Numbered from the stretch's first letter, positions 1-5,577 are shown. The stretch: DNA of 6,666 nucleotides from Deltaproteobacteria bacterium (GCA_030590185.1 JAUUZB010000232.1:1-6666); one strand, 5' to 3'. The notes: a model not told the origin generated them from the sequence alone. Made by a program: numbers and translations.

Positions 1-2
1 GC

Positions 3-653
3 GAGCAAAAAGTATTGCAGCTCGCGGCGGCGCGCGGGGGCGACCTGACGATCGCCGAGGTAGCGGCTGGATGTCAGCTCGGCGTGGCAGAGAGCAAGGC
101 GGCCCTCGAAGAGATGTGCGTGCAGGGCGTGGCCGAGGTGCAGATCGACGACAGCGGCGAGGTGGTCTACGAGTTCGCCGGCCTCAAGCGTGCCGCTGAG
201 CAGGCCCGGGCGGCGCTACCCGCCGATGAGAAGCCGGCGGCGTTGCCGGCGCCCGAGCCAGAGGTGATCGAGGCCGAGATCGTGGAGCCGGCCCCGAGGG
301 CAACTCGCGGCGCCGCCAAGAGCACCGCCATGACCGGTCCGGTGAGCGTGGCGGACGCCCCCTACGGCATCTCCCCATACACCGGCCGACCCTACTCCCC
401 CCGGCGCAAGATCGTGGCGGGGATCCTGCAAATCGTCCCGGCGATGATGGGCTTGGGCGGCTTTGGCCGCATCTACACAGGCCATTTCTTCCGCGGCCTC
501 GCCCAGCTGGTGCTCGGTCCCTTCGGCGGCATCGGCATCCTCTGGTCCCTGCTCGATGGGCTCTTCATCCTCTCCACCCAAAAAGGCACCGACTCCGAGG
601 ATCGGCCACTGCGCCCAGATCGCCCAAGGCTTCCGCCCCACAAATCCGTTTGA
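3..653 (+). CDS. Winged-helix/TM2-domain membrane protein, 5' end missing
   Basis: The frame is open to the left edge (E-Q-K-V-L-Q-L...), so the true start is probably upstream. A TTG at position 15 is only a possible start. Counting from that TTG, residues 1-55 look like a small winged-helix domain (helix-turn-helix around TIAEVAAGCQLGVAESKAALEE, then a strand pair ending GEVVYEF). Residues 60-125 are a low-complexity Ala/Pro/Glu linker. Residues about 130-190 are a TM2 domain: a hydrophilic YTGRPYSPRRK lead-in, then two hydrophobic segments joined by the typical GGFGRIYTGHFFRG turn, with a W..LDG near the end. The tail is polar and proline-rich. TM2 proteins are inner-membrane proteins of mostly unknown function; the winged helix could bind DNA or a protein partner (inference). 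The stop lies 12 bases before the RNase P RNA P1 helix, so the rnpB promoter may overlap this gene's end. Family assignment is firm for TM2, moderate for the winged helix. Confidence 0.85.
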   Translation, partial: EQKVLQLAAARGGDLTIAEVAAGCQLGVAESKAALEEMCVQGVAEVQIDDSGEVVYEFAGLKRAAEQARAALPADEKPAALPAPEPEVIEAEIVEPAPRATRGAAKSTAMTGPVSVADAPYGISPYTGRPYSPRRKIVAGILQIVPAMMGLGGFGRIYTGHFFRGLAQLVLGPFGGIGILWSLLDGLFILSTQKGTDSEDRPLRPDRPRLPPHKSV

Positions 654-665
654 TACGGTCCCCCC

Positions 666-1094
666 GGTCCATCCAGACCAGACTGAACGGTCGCCGGTGG
701 GGTTCGCCCCACGGGAGGAAAGTCCGGGCTCCACAGGGCAAGGGTGCTGGTTAACGGCCAGGCGAGGTAACTCGACGGAAAGTGCCACAGAGAGCAGACG
801 GCCACCCGTAGCGCCTCGGCGTGAGGTGGTCACGGTGAAAAGGTGCGGTAAGAGCGCACCGCGTTGGCGGCGACGTCAACGGCACGGTAAACCCCACTCG
901 GAGCAATGCCGAATAGGAGTCTCGTTCGTGCCTTCGGGCACGACCCGCCGGCCCGGCGGGAGAGATTCGGGTTGGCAGCTCGAGCGTGCGAGCAATCGTA
1001 CGCCTAGATGAATGACCGTTGCCCACCCCGTTTCGAGGTGACTCGCGGCGTGGTGGGGACAAAACCCGGCTTATAGGGCTGGTTTGGATGGGCC
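666..1094 (+). ncRNA. rnpB: RNase P RNA, bacterial class A
   Basis: This is the catalytic RNA of RNase P, which removes 5' leaders from pre-tRNAs. The universally conserved blocks are present in order: GAGGAAAGTCCGGGCT (from 714), ACAGAGAGCA (787), GGTAAGAGCGCACC (847), AGATGAATGAC (1006) and ACAAAACCCGGCTTATAGG (1059). The ends were set from helix P1, in which 666-681 pairs with 1079-1094 over 16 base pairs including two G-U pairs. Other visible helices are P3 (697-702/707-712, TTCG loop), P9 (763-766/771-774, GTAA loop), P12 (800-806/825-831), P16 (917-923/962-968) and P17 (944-949/955-960). The P17 loop GGCCC can form the P6 pseudoknot with GGGC at 736-739. The GGT at 970-972 matches the L15 site that pairs with the tRNA CCA end. 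At about 429 nt it is longer than the 377-nt E. coli RNA because of an extra hairpin beside P17 and a long P18. No clear terminator with a T tract follows, and no strong promoter was found before it. Confidence 0.97.
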
Positions 1095-1137
1095 ACTGAA
1101 CGCGCCGGCGCTCGGGCGTCGAAATGGGGGGGCGAGG

Positions 1138-2070
1138 ATGCCATTGGAGAGCTCAGCGGTGACGGCCGACACCAAGCGCACCGGGCGGCGTGCGTGGTTG
1201 CTGGTCGCTTGGGTGTTGGCCGGCGGGTGTGACACCGCACCGGCCCGGACAGACGCCGACCAGGCCATCGAGGCCTGTGCGCGGCTCCATTTCTGTAACG
1301 TCGGCTGGGTGAACGCCTTTCGCATCAACGATTGCGTCACGGCGCTCGACGCGGTGGAGTCGTCGCCGGCGGCGTTCGTCGAGTGCGCCGCCAACGCAGA
1401 CAGCTGCGAGGAGCTGTACGCCTGTCAGGAGTGCGCCCCGTTGGCCGAGCTCGAGTGCGTCGGTGACGCGTCGCTCGCCGATTGCGTCAACGGCCTTCCG
1501 GTGGTGGACACCTGCTCTAGCTGCCAGACCTCCGATTTCGGCATGCCCATTTGTTCAGCTGGCACCTGCAGCGGGAGCTCTTCGCTCTGCGTTGGGGATA
1601 CCGTGGAAGCATGCTGGGGTAACGGCCTGGATTGGTACCTCTGGACCGAGGACTGCAGCGAGGGGGATCTCGTCGGCGGTACCTGTGCCGATGATGGAGG
1701 CGTGGGGCCGGAGTGTGTGAGCTCACCGCTGACCGCCTGCGAGGCAGATTTATATGAAACGTGGTGCGACGGTGAGGTCGTGGTGGGGTGTGGCGAGACC
1801 GGCTGGGAGTTGCGGGTGGACTGCGCCCGGAACAACATTCGCACCGTTTGTTTGCGGTATGATTCCGGTTTCGGCTTTGACGTTTCCACCTGTGGCCGTC
1901 CGGATCGGGACCTCTGCCCCATCGCAGCCCCGGTGCATTGCGAAGGGAATGTCCTGCGGGCCTGTCTGGATGTCTCCATAGCCGTCGACTGCGGGGACCT
2001 AGGCGGGGTCTGCGTCGACAGCTTCGAGCCGTACTGCAGCACAGATCCGATCCAGGCGCCGAGCTTCTAG
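1138..2070 (+). CDS. Cysteine-rich secreted lipoprotein with six-Cys modules
   Basis: This is a 310-residue protein of no recognised family. The N terminus is a signal peptide: a charged region (DTKRTGRR), a hydrophobic core (AWLLVAWVLA) and a lipobox-like LAGGC with lipidated Cys31. It is therefore probably anchored in the outer membrane or cell surface. The mature part has 30 further cysteines, an even number that suits extensive disulfide bonding outside the cytoplasm. The last 18 fall into three tandem modules (see the repeat entry); the first 12 lie in a separate N-terminal part. The ATG at 1138 has only a poor ribosome site. A GTG at 1159 has GGAG nine bases upstream and would still keep the whole signal peptide, so it is a real alternative start. 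A longer reading from TTG 1084 would overlap the RNase P RNA and is unlikely. The gene starts 43 bases after rnpB and ends 24 bases from a convergent gene. Similar Cys-rich lipoproteins are common in myxobacteria; the function is unknown. Confidence 0.85.
   Translation: MPLESSAVTADTKRTGRRAWLLVAWVLAGGCDTAPARTDADQAIEACARLHFCNVGWVNAFRINDCVTALDAVESSPAAFVECAANADSCEELYACQECAPLAELECVGDASLADCVNGLPVVDTCSSCQTSDFGMPICSAGTCSGSSSLCVGDTVEACWGNGLDWYLWTEDCSEGDLVGGTCADDGGVGPECVSSPLTACEADLYETWCDGEVVVGCGETGWELRVDCARNNIRTVCLRYDSGFGFDVSTCGRPDRDLCPIAAPVHCEGNVLRACLDVSIAVDCGDLGGVCVDSFEPYCSTDPIQAPSF
1567..2037 (+). repeat. Three tandem six-cysteine protein modules
   Basis: Within the lipoprotein gene, the cysteines fall into three consecutive units at 1567-1716, 1738-1893 and 1915-2037 (50, 52 and 41 codons). 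Each follows C-x(6-8)-C-x-G-x2-[VL]-x2-C-x(8-13)-D-C-x(6-9)-C-x(7-13)-C. The most alike parts are CVGDTVEAC, CDGEVVVGC and CEGNVLRAC. The copies are diverged at the DNA level, so this is an old internal duplication rather than a recent repeat. A CVGDASLADC stretch just before the first unit may be a degenerate fourth copy. Confidence 0.7.
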
Positions 2071-2094
2071 CCCGTCGCTAGGGCGCCCCCGCGC

Positions 2095-2529
2095 TCAGGC
2101 ACCGCCGGCGACGCGGCAGTGACCGTCCGTGCAAACCGCGATCAGGTTCGGCTCCTCCACCCAGCAGGTGTAACAGGAGCTCGGGACGTTTCGGCACACC
2201 CGCAGCCCGTAGAGGAGCCATTTGTCCGTGGCGACGGCGATGACGTTGGTATCGGAGAAGAATCCGCAGCAGACCCCGAAGCAGGTGCGGGGCCGCAACA
2301 TGCAGTCAGCGTCGACCACGCAGGTCGCGAGCTCCGCGGGCGCCACCGGGGCGAAGAAATCGATCGGGCCGGAGGTCTGCTGAGCAAGGGGGCGCTCCGC
2401 CGCCGTCACGGGCGTGGCAAACGGTTCGCGCTCGGACGTCGCCGTCACCCCAGCGTCTCCGCAAGCGGTCGCCAACCCCGTCAGCACCACGATGACGAGC
2501 GCTGCGGCCATTTCCCTCAGGTGTCGCAC
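2095..2529 (-). CDS. Small cysteine-rich lipoprotein, function unknown
   Basis: Read from GTG at 2529 this is a 144-residue protein with n-region MRHLRE, hydrophobic core AAALVIVVLTGL and a lipobox-like LATAC ending in Cys23. A low-complexity stretch follows (residues 24-65). Then comes a compact domain with ten cysteines: C70, C76 (C-x2-D-x-DC), C83, the pair C87-C88, C112, C119, C122, C133 and C138 (AVCTDGHC at the end). The C-x2-D-x-DC opening, CC pair, mid-domain W and closing C-x4-C pattern resemble small secreted domains frequent in Deltaproteobacteria, with no known function. The ATG at 2511 has a nearer GAGGG ribosome site but would give a signal peptide without positive charge, so GTG 2529 was preferred. 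The open frame continues to 2688 but that extension lacks secretion features. The gene is convergent with the larger Cys-rich lipoprotein, 24 bases apart, and divergent from the MAPEG gene. Confidence 0.78.
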   Translation of the reverse strand: MRHLREMAAALVIVVLTGLATACGDAGVTATSEREPFATPVTAAERPLAQQTSGPIDFFAPVAPAELATCVVDADCMLRPRTCFGVCCGFFSDTNVIAVATDKWLLYGLRVCRNVPSSCYTCWVEEPNLIAVCTDGHCRVAGGA

Positions 2530-2626
2530 GGGATTCGTTTCCGACGCGTCGCCATCGCGCCTCCAAGGCGAGCATAACGAAGGTGGCTGGGTTGGGCCAT
2601 CGTTGGGTTGGCCTGGAAAAGGGATT

Positions 2627-2641
2627 GAGGCCCGGGGCCTC
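2627..2641. promoter_or_regulatory. 7-1-7 dyad in divergent intergenic region
   Basis: GAGGCCC and GGGCCTC flank a single central G, giving a perfect two-fold symmetric site. It lies in the 253-base gap between the divergent lipoprotein and MAPEG genes, 98 bases from the first start and 142 from the second. Just left of it, GGGTTGGGCC (2589) and GGGTTGGCC (2605) form a direct repeat spaced 16 bases apart. Either could be a regulator site, but no known operator matches and short GC palindromes arise by chance in such DNA. No convincing promoter pair was found elsewhere in this gap. Confidence 0.3.
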
Positions 2642-2782
2642 GTTCGTCCGCTGCTCGGTAGATATCCCGTGACGCGAATCAACAGCACCTCGACTCGGTG
2701 CCGGCTTCGTGCCCGAGACCCTCCGGGGACGGTTCCAGCTCGTGCCCTGGCCTGCCATCCTCGGCTCCGCTATGCCGGCCCG

Positions 2783-3217
2783 ATGGAGATCACCACCTAC
2801 GCCGGACCGATCGCGATCACCCTCGCCTACGTGGCGGTCTACTATGCCTTCCAGGGCTATCAACTGCGGGTGAAGACCCGCTTGGCCAGCGAGTACCGCG
2901 AGCGGGGCGAAAAGTTCGACCGCTACTTCAACCAGGACCGCACCATGCTCGCCGCCGACCGCGTGGTGCTCAACACCGTGGAGCACATGGGACCCTTCCT
3001 CGCCCTGCTCTGGCTGTACGCGGTGTTCGTTGGGCCGCAGGGCGCTACGATCGGTGGTGGTATCTATGTCGCGGCGCGCGCCGCCTATCCATTCGTCCTC
3101 GGCCGGCGGCTGGGGCGCGGGGTACCGTTGCGGATCTTCGCGAGCACCTTCGTGGGGTACGGCGTGTTGTCGTTCTTTATGATCGGCTTGGGGTGGGCGT
3201 TGTTGGCTGGCGGCTAG
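2783..3217 (+). CDS. MAPEG-family membrane protein
   Basis: This is a 144-residue integral membrane protein of the MAPEG superfamily (membrane-associated proteins in eicosanoid and glutathione metabolism). Some members are glutathione transferases or peroxidases acting on lipid-like substrates. Four hydrophobic segments are visible at about residues 7-24, 69-84, 88-106 and 119-142. The family signature is clear: R60-x3-N64-x2-E67-H68 followed by GPFLALLW, then GIYVAARAAYP in the third segment with the usual Arg and Tyr. Length is typical. The ATG at 2783 is the first sensible start. It has no Shine-Dalgarno, but TATGCC lies 12 to 7 bases before it, so a leaderless transcript is possible (weak). 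It stands alone: divergent from the lipoprotein upstream and convergent with the thioesterase 36 bases downstream. The substrate cannot be told from sequence, and many bacterial members are uncharacterised. Confidence 0.88.
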   Translation: MEITTYAGPIAITLAYVAVYYAFQGYQLRVKTRLASEYRERGEKFDRYFNQDRTMLAADRVVLNTVEHMGPFLALLWLYAVFVGPQGATIGGGIYVAARAAYPFVLGRRLGRGVPLRIFASTFVGYGVLSFFMIGLGWALLAGG

Positions 3218-3253
3218 CGCAATGACCAGCGCGGCCGTGCCTGCGCTCAGGTG

Positions 3254-3694
3254 TCAACCCGCCATCTCCCGCAGCCGCGTCACCATCTCCCCAGGAAACG
3301 TCGCCTTGACGTGGGCGCCGTACTCAAACGCCACGATCCCCAGCTCGATCAGCGCCACGAGCCGCTCGCTGCCGGTGACCCGGAGTCGCATCGCTAGACG
3401 GAAGGTCGAGTCGCTGACCTCGAAGCGACAGACGCCGATCACGATCCGGTCACCTTCAAAGGCCTCGCCCCGGTAGTTGACCACCAGGTCGCTGACGATG
3501 ATGCCGGTGACCCCGTCCCCGAGATCCGTGTCGCGCACCCCGAGCTCGGCGAACAACGCCTGCCAGGCCAGGCGTGCCAGGCTCAGGACCCGTTCAAAGC
3601 TCAGGTGTCCGGCGTCGTTGATCTCGGCGCTGGTGAGCTCGAGCTCGGTTTTGAAATCGTAGGTCGCTTGTTCGCGAAGCTTCACGCGGGGCAT
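3254..3694 (-). CDS. Hotdog-fold acyl-CoA thioesterase family protein
   Basis: This is a 146-residue cytoplasmic protein resembling single-domain thioesterases of the 4-hydroxybenzoyl-CoA thioesterase superfamily, which hydrolyse acyl-CoA. After a first strand (TYDFKTELELTSAEI) comes NDAGHL (26-31), then SFERVLSLARLAWQALFAELGV, matching the long central helix. Next come strands such as GIIVSDLVVNYRGEAFEGDRI and a final VALIELGIVAFEY. The motif fits the subgroup with N-x-G-G-H-L-x-N-D rather than the classical D-x-D-x-x-G-H, with D-A in place of x-G and S-F-E in place of x-N-D; catalysis may therefore differ. The ATG at 3694 was chosen because homology begins right after it, and there is no good Shine-Dalgarno. 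The open frame continues to 3940 but only as the shadow of the divergent sulfotransferase gene. A promoter-like sequence places transcription start at this ATG. The substrate is unknown. Confidence 0.83.
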   Translation of the reverse strand: MPRVKLREQATYDFKTELELTSAEINDAGHLSFERVLSLARLAWQALFAELGVRDTDLGDGVTGIIVSDLVVNYRGEAFEGDRIVIGVCRFEVSDSTFRLAMRLRVTGSERLVALIELGIVAFEYGAHVKATFPGEMVTRLREMAG

Positions 3695-3700
3695 CTCGAC

Positions 3701-3728
3701 AGGATAGTTCTTCCCGGGGGAAGGGCAA
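3701..3728 (-). promoter_or_regulatory. Candidate promoter of the thioesterase gene
   Basis: Reading the minus strand, TTGCCC (3728-3723) is followed after 16 bases by TATCCT (3706-3701); each matches the sigma-70 consensus at four of six positions. Six bases then lead to the ATG at 3694, so transcription would start at or next to the start codon, giving a leaderless mRNA. This agrees with the missing Shine-Dalgarno. The spacer holds the dyad CTTCCC-GG-GGGAAG (3710-3723), a possible operator. Confidence 0.45.
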
Positions 3729-3736
3729 AACTCGGT

Positions 3737-3764
3737 TTGTCCCTCTCCCGGATTGACCGATAAT
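3737..3764 (+). promoter_or_regulatory. Candidate promoter of the sulfotransferase gene
   Basis: TTGTCC (3737-3742) is followed after a 16-base spacer by GATAAT (3759-3764), which match the sigma-70 consensus at four and five of six positions. Expected transcription start is about 3771, only some five bases before the GTG at 3776, so the message would be almost leaderless. An in-frame TGA at 3764-3766 rules out a start further upstream. The -35 box is eight bases from that of the divergent promoter. Confidence 0.5.
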
Positions 3765-3775
3765 GACGACCCATA

Positions 3776-5029
3776 GTGTCGGAGACCTTCATCATCGGTC
3801 CGCCCCGTAGCGGCACGACCCTGCTCAAGGACCTGCTGGCCGCCCATCCGGCCCTCACGGTTCACGGCGAGGACTTCCATCGCTTCCATCACGACCTGAC
3901 GCGTTTTCGGGAGCGCACCGAGCGCGCCGATCATTATCACCTGACCACCGCCGAGGCCTCACCGGCGCTGGTGGCCGAATACCGGGAGGCGATCGCCGCC
4001 GAGCGCGCCAAGAGCGGCTGCGAGCACTTCCTGCTCAAGATCTCGACCCTCTCGATCCAGGTCGACTACGTCAAGGCGCTGTTTCCCGACGCCCGCTTCA
4101 TTCAGCTGGTGCGTGACGGACGTGACACGGCCTGCTCCATGGAGGATCTGCGTCGCGCGCTCACCGCTCGCGGGGACCAGCGGCTGCTCGGTCCGGCGCC
4201 GGATCCGCTCGGGCTCTGGTGCGCCGCTCATTTCGACGATCCGCTGGTGCGGGCTGCCGCCTCCTGGGCCTACCACGTCGCGCATTCCTGGCTGGACCTG
4301 CGCTTCGCCGGTGGCCAGGCGTTCCGGCGCTATCGTTACGAGGATTTGGTAGCTGACCCGCGCGGGCTGCTCGAGGAGGTCCAACGTTTCATCGGCGTGG
4401 AGCCGGCGCCCGAGGTCGAGGTGCTCGCCGGTGAGGTGCGCGACGCGCCGGGAAAGGAAGGTGGGGTGGGCTTCTCCACCATCCAAGCCCGCGGTCCGCG
4501 TCGGGTTGGCCGGTACCTCGAGGAGATGCCGGCGGCGGTGCGCGCCGTGATCTCGCCGTTGCTCGAGCTGCCGATGCGGCTGCTCGGCTATGAGCCGGAT
4601 CCCTGGCCCGAGGTCGAGTCGTTCTTTGCCGCCTGCGCCGAGCTCGGTATCGATCCGGCGCTCTGGCGGGATGAGGTCAAGGCCGAGGCGGCCTGGTTCT
4701 CCACCCACCAGGAGGCGTTTCACCCGGAGAACGTGGCACGCGAGGTCGACTTCACCGACCCGAGCCTCCAGCCCTTGCTGGTCGACGGCGCCTGGGTCGG
4801 GAGCCAGCGCAGCGTGACCAGGGGAGGCAGCACCAACGCCGTCAGCTGGGTTCACAAGCAGGACCGGCGCCACAGCTTCGAGGACCCGGATGGGTGGTGG
4901 CTGCGGTTAGCGCCGGAGCTCGATGGCACGCGTTCGCTTGCTGATCTCACCGTCCGCTTCGGCTTGCCGGAGGACGTCGGCTCGCGGTTGCAGCGTCTCC
5001 ACGGGCTCGGGTTTTTGGCCGTGGTCTGA
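3776..5029 (+). CDS. PAPS-dependent sulfotransferase with C-terminal extension
   Basis: This is a 417-residue cytoplasmic enzyme that would move a sulfo group from PAPS to an unknown acceptor. The 5'-phosphosulfate loop GPPRSGTTLL is at residues 8-17. The 3'-phosphate site FPDARFIQLVRDGRD is at 103-117, and RYRYEDLVADP follows at 186-195. RVGRYLEEMP (243-252) resembles the later conserved R-x-G-x-[WY] segment. These fit the Sulfotransferase_3 type, whose members usually end near residue 280-300. Here about 140 residues follow; the last 45 (GWWLRLAPELDGTRSLADL to LHGLGFLAV) look like a PqqD-like or winged-helix fold, with the typical L-D-G-T-R-S-L and final L-x-x-L-G-F-L. That second part is an inference from pattern only. 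GTG 3776 is the only usable start, because TGA lies in frame four codons before it and the PAPS loop begins at residue 8. No Shine-Dalgarno is present; the near-leaderless promoter at 3737-3764 fits this. No PAPS-synthesis genes are in view. Confidence 0.92.
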   Translation: MSETFIIGPPRSGTTLLKDLLAAHPALTVHGEDFHRFHHDLTRFRERTERADHYHLTTAEASPALVAEYREAIAAERAKSGCEHFLLKISTLSIQVDYVKALFPDARFIQLVRDGRDTACSMEDLRRALTARGDQRLLGPAPDPLGLWCAAHFDDPLVRAAASWAYHVAHSWLDLRFAGGQAFRRYRYEDLVADPRGLLEEVQRFIGVEPAPEVEVLAGEVRDAPGKEGGVGFSTIQARGPRRVGRYLEEMPAAVRAVISPLLELPMRLLGYEPDPWPEVESFFAACAELGIDPALWRDEVKAEAAWFSTHQEAFHPENVAREVDFTDPSLQPLLVDGAWVGSQRSVTRGGSTNAVSWVHKQDRRHSFEDPDGWWLRLAPELDGTRSLADLTVRFGLPEDVGSRLQRLHGLGFLAVV

Positions 5030-5091
5030 TCGGTTGTCGCACGGCGTCCAAGATTGCGACGACGTGTCCCATCGGGCGACGACTCGGTCTC

Positions 5092-5107
5092 GGTTGGGGC
5101 GCCAACC
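5092..5107 (+). other. Short inverted repeat between sulfotransferase and ssb
   Basis: GGTTGG (5092-5097) and CCAACC (5102-5107) are perfect inverted arms around a GGCG tetraloop, 63 bases after the sulfotransferase stop and 84 before the ssb start. Only a CTTT follows, so it is at best a weak terminator; it could also be a regulator site. The rest of the 161-base gap shows nothing I can name. Confidence 0.3.
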
Positions 5108-5190
5108 CTTTGATCTCCTTCACCTGCGTGTCGGCACACCGGGTGCAAAGAGGGGCTGCATCAATTGCTCCCAACCAAGTGAGGTACACA

Positions 5191-5577
5191 ATGAGCGTGA
5201 ACAAAGCCATGATCATCGGTCGACTCGGCCGTGATCCGGAGATGAAGACCTTTGACAGCGGTTCCCGGACCACCTTCAGCGTGGCGACCGACCGCGCCTG
5301 GACCGACAAGGCCACCGGCGTGGCCAAGAAGGAGACCGACTGGCACCGGGTGGTGGCCTGGGACAAGACCGCCGAGAACGCGCACCGCTATCTGTCCAAG
5401 GGCCGGCAGGTCTACGTCGAGGGCCGGATCCAGACGAACAAGTGGCAGGACAAGGATGGCAAGGACCGCTCCACCACCGAGATCATCGCCCACAGCATCC
5501 AGTTCCTCGGTGACGCCAAACACGAGGACCAGGAGGCGCCGGCTCCGGTGATCCAGGAGAACAGCCTGCCCTTCTAA
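5191..5577 (+). CDS. ssb: Single-stranded DNA-binding protein, short-tailed
   Basis: This is a 128-residue protein that coats single-stranded DNA in replication, repair and recombination. The OB fold (residues 3-107) is classical: NKAMIIGRLGRDPE near the start, FSVATDRAW, TDWHRVVAWDKTAE and YVEGRIQTNKW. Tryptophans 37, 51 and 85 line up with E. coli W40, W54 and W88, and W57 sits at the place of E. coli F60; all are DNA-contact positions. Bacterial SSBs normally have a long flexible linker of some 50 or more residues and a tip such as DDDIPF that recruits partner proteins. Here the linker is only about 12 residues and the tip is QENSLPF, with a single acidic residue, though the final Pro-Phe is kept. 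The ATG has GAGGT five bases upstream, a good ribosome site. The open frame runs further upstream to 5110 but that part is not SSB-like. Organisms of this group often have more than one ssb, so this may be a secondary copy. Confidence 0.95.
   Translation: MSVNKAMIIGRLGRDPEMKTFDSGSRTTFSVATDRAWTDKATGVAKKETDWHRVVAWDKTAENAHRYLSKGRQVYVEGRIQTNKWQDKDGKDRSTTEIIAHSIQFLGDAKHEDQEAPAPVIQENSLPF

Noticed and set aside
216..833. 205-codon minus-strand open frame across the TM2 gene and rnpB
   Set aside because: It runs through the conserved RNase P RNA and has low-complexity composition.
1102..1111. GCGCCGGCGC palindrome after rnpB as a terminator
   Set aside because: It has no loop and no T tract; a chance GC palindrome is likely.
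1084..1137. TTG start for the large lipoprotein at 1084
   Set aside because: It falls inside the P1 helix of RNase P RNA and adds residues ahead of a complete signal peptide.
2067..2084. CTAGC-CCGTC-GCTAG hairpin between the convergent lipoprotein genes as a terminator
   Set aside because: The stem is only five pairs, overlaps the stop codon, and has no T tract on either side.
2530..2688. N-terminal extension of the small lipoprotein to ATG 2688
   Set aside because: It would bury the signal peptide after 53 proline- and arginine-rich residues, so secretion would fail.
2414..2782. Upstream extension of the MAPEG protein frame
   Set aside because: The added sequence overlaps the divergent lipoprotein gene and lacks any MAPEG feature; the family begins at the ATG at 2783.
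3695..3940. N-terminal extension of the thioesterase to 3940
   Set aside because: It overlaps the start of the divergent sulfotransferase and its promoter region and has no thioesterase similarity.
3959..4873. 304-codon open frame on the minus strand inside the sulfotransferase gene
   Set aside because: It is antisense to a gene with clear catalytic motifs, its product resembles no family, and long shadow frames are expected at this G+C.
5110..5190. Earlier start of ssb at TTG 5110
   Set aside because: The SSB fold begins directly after the ATG at 5191, which has a well-spaced GAGGT.
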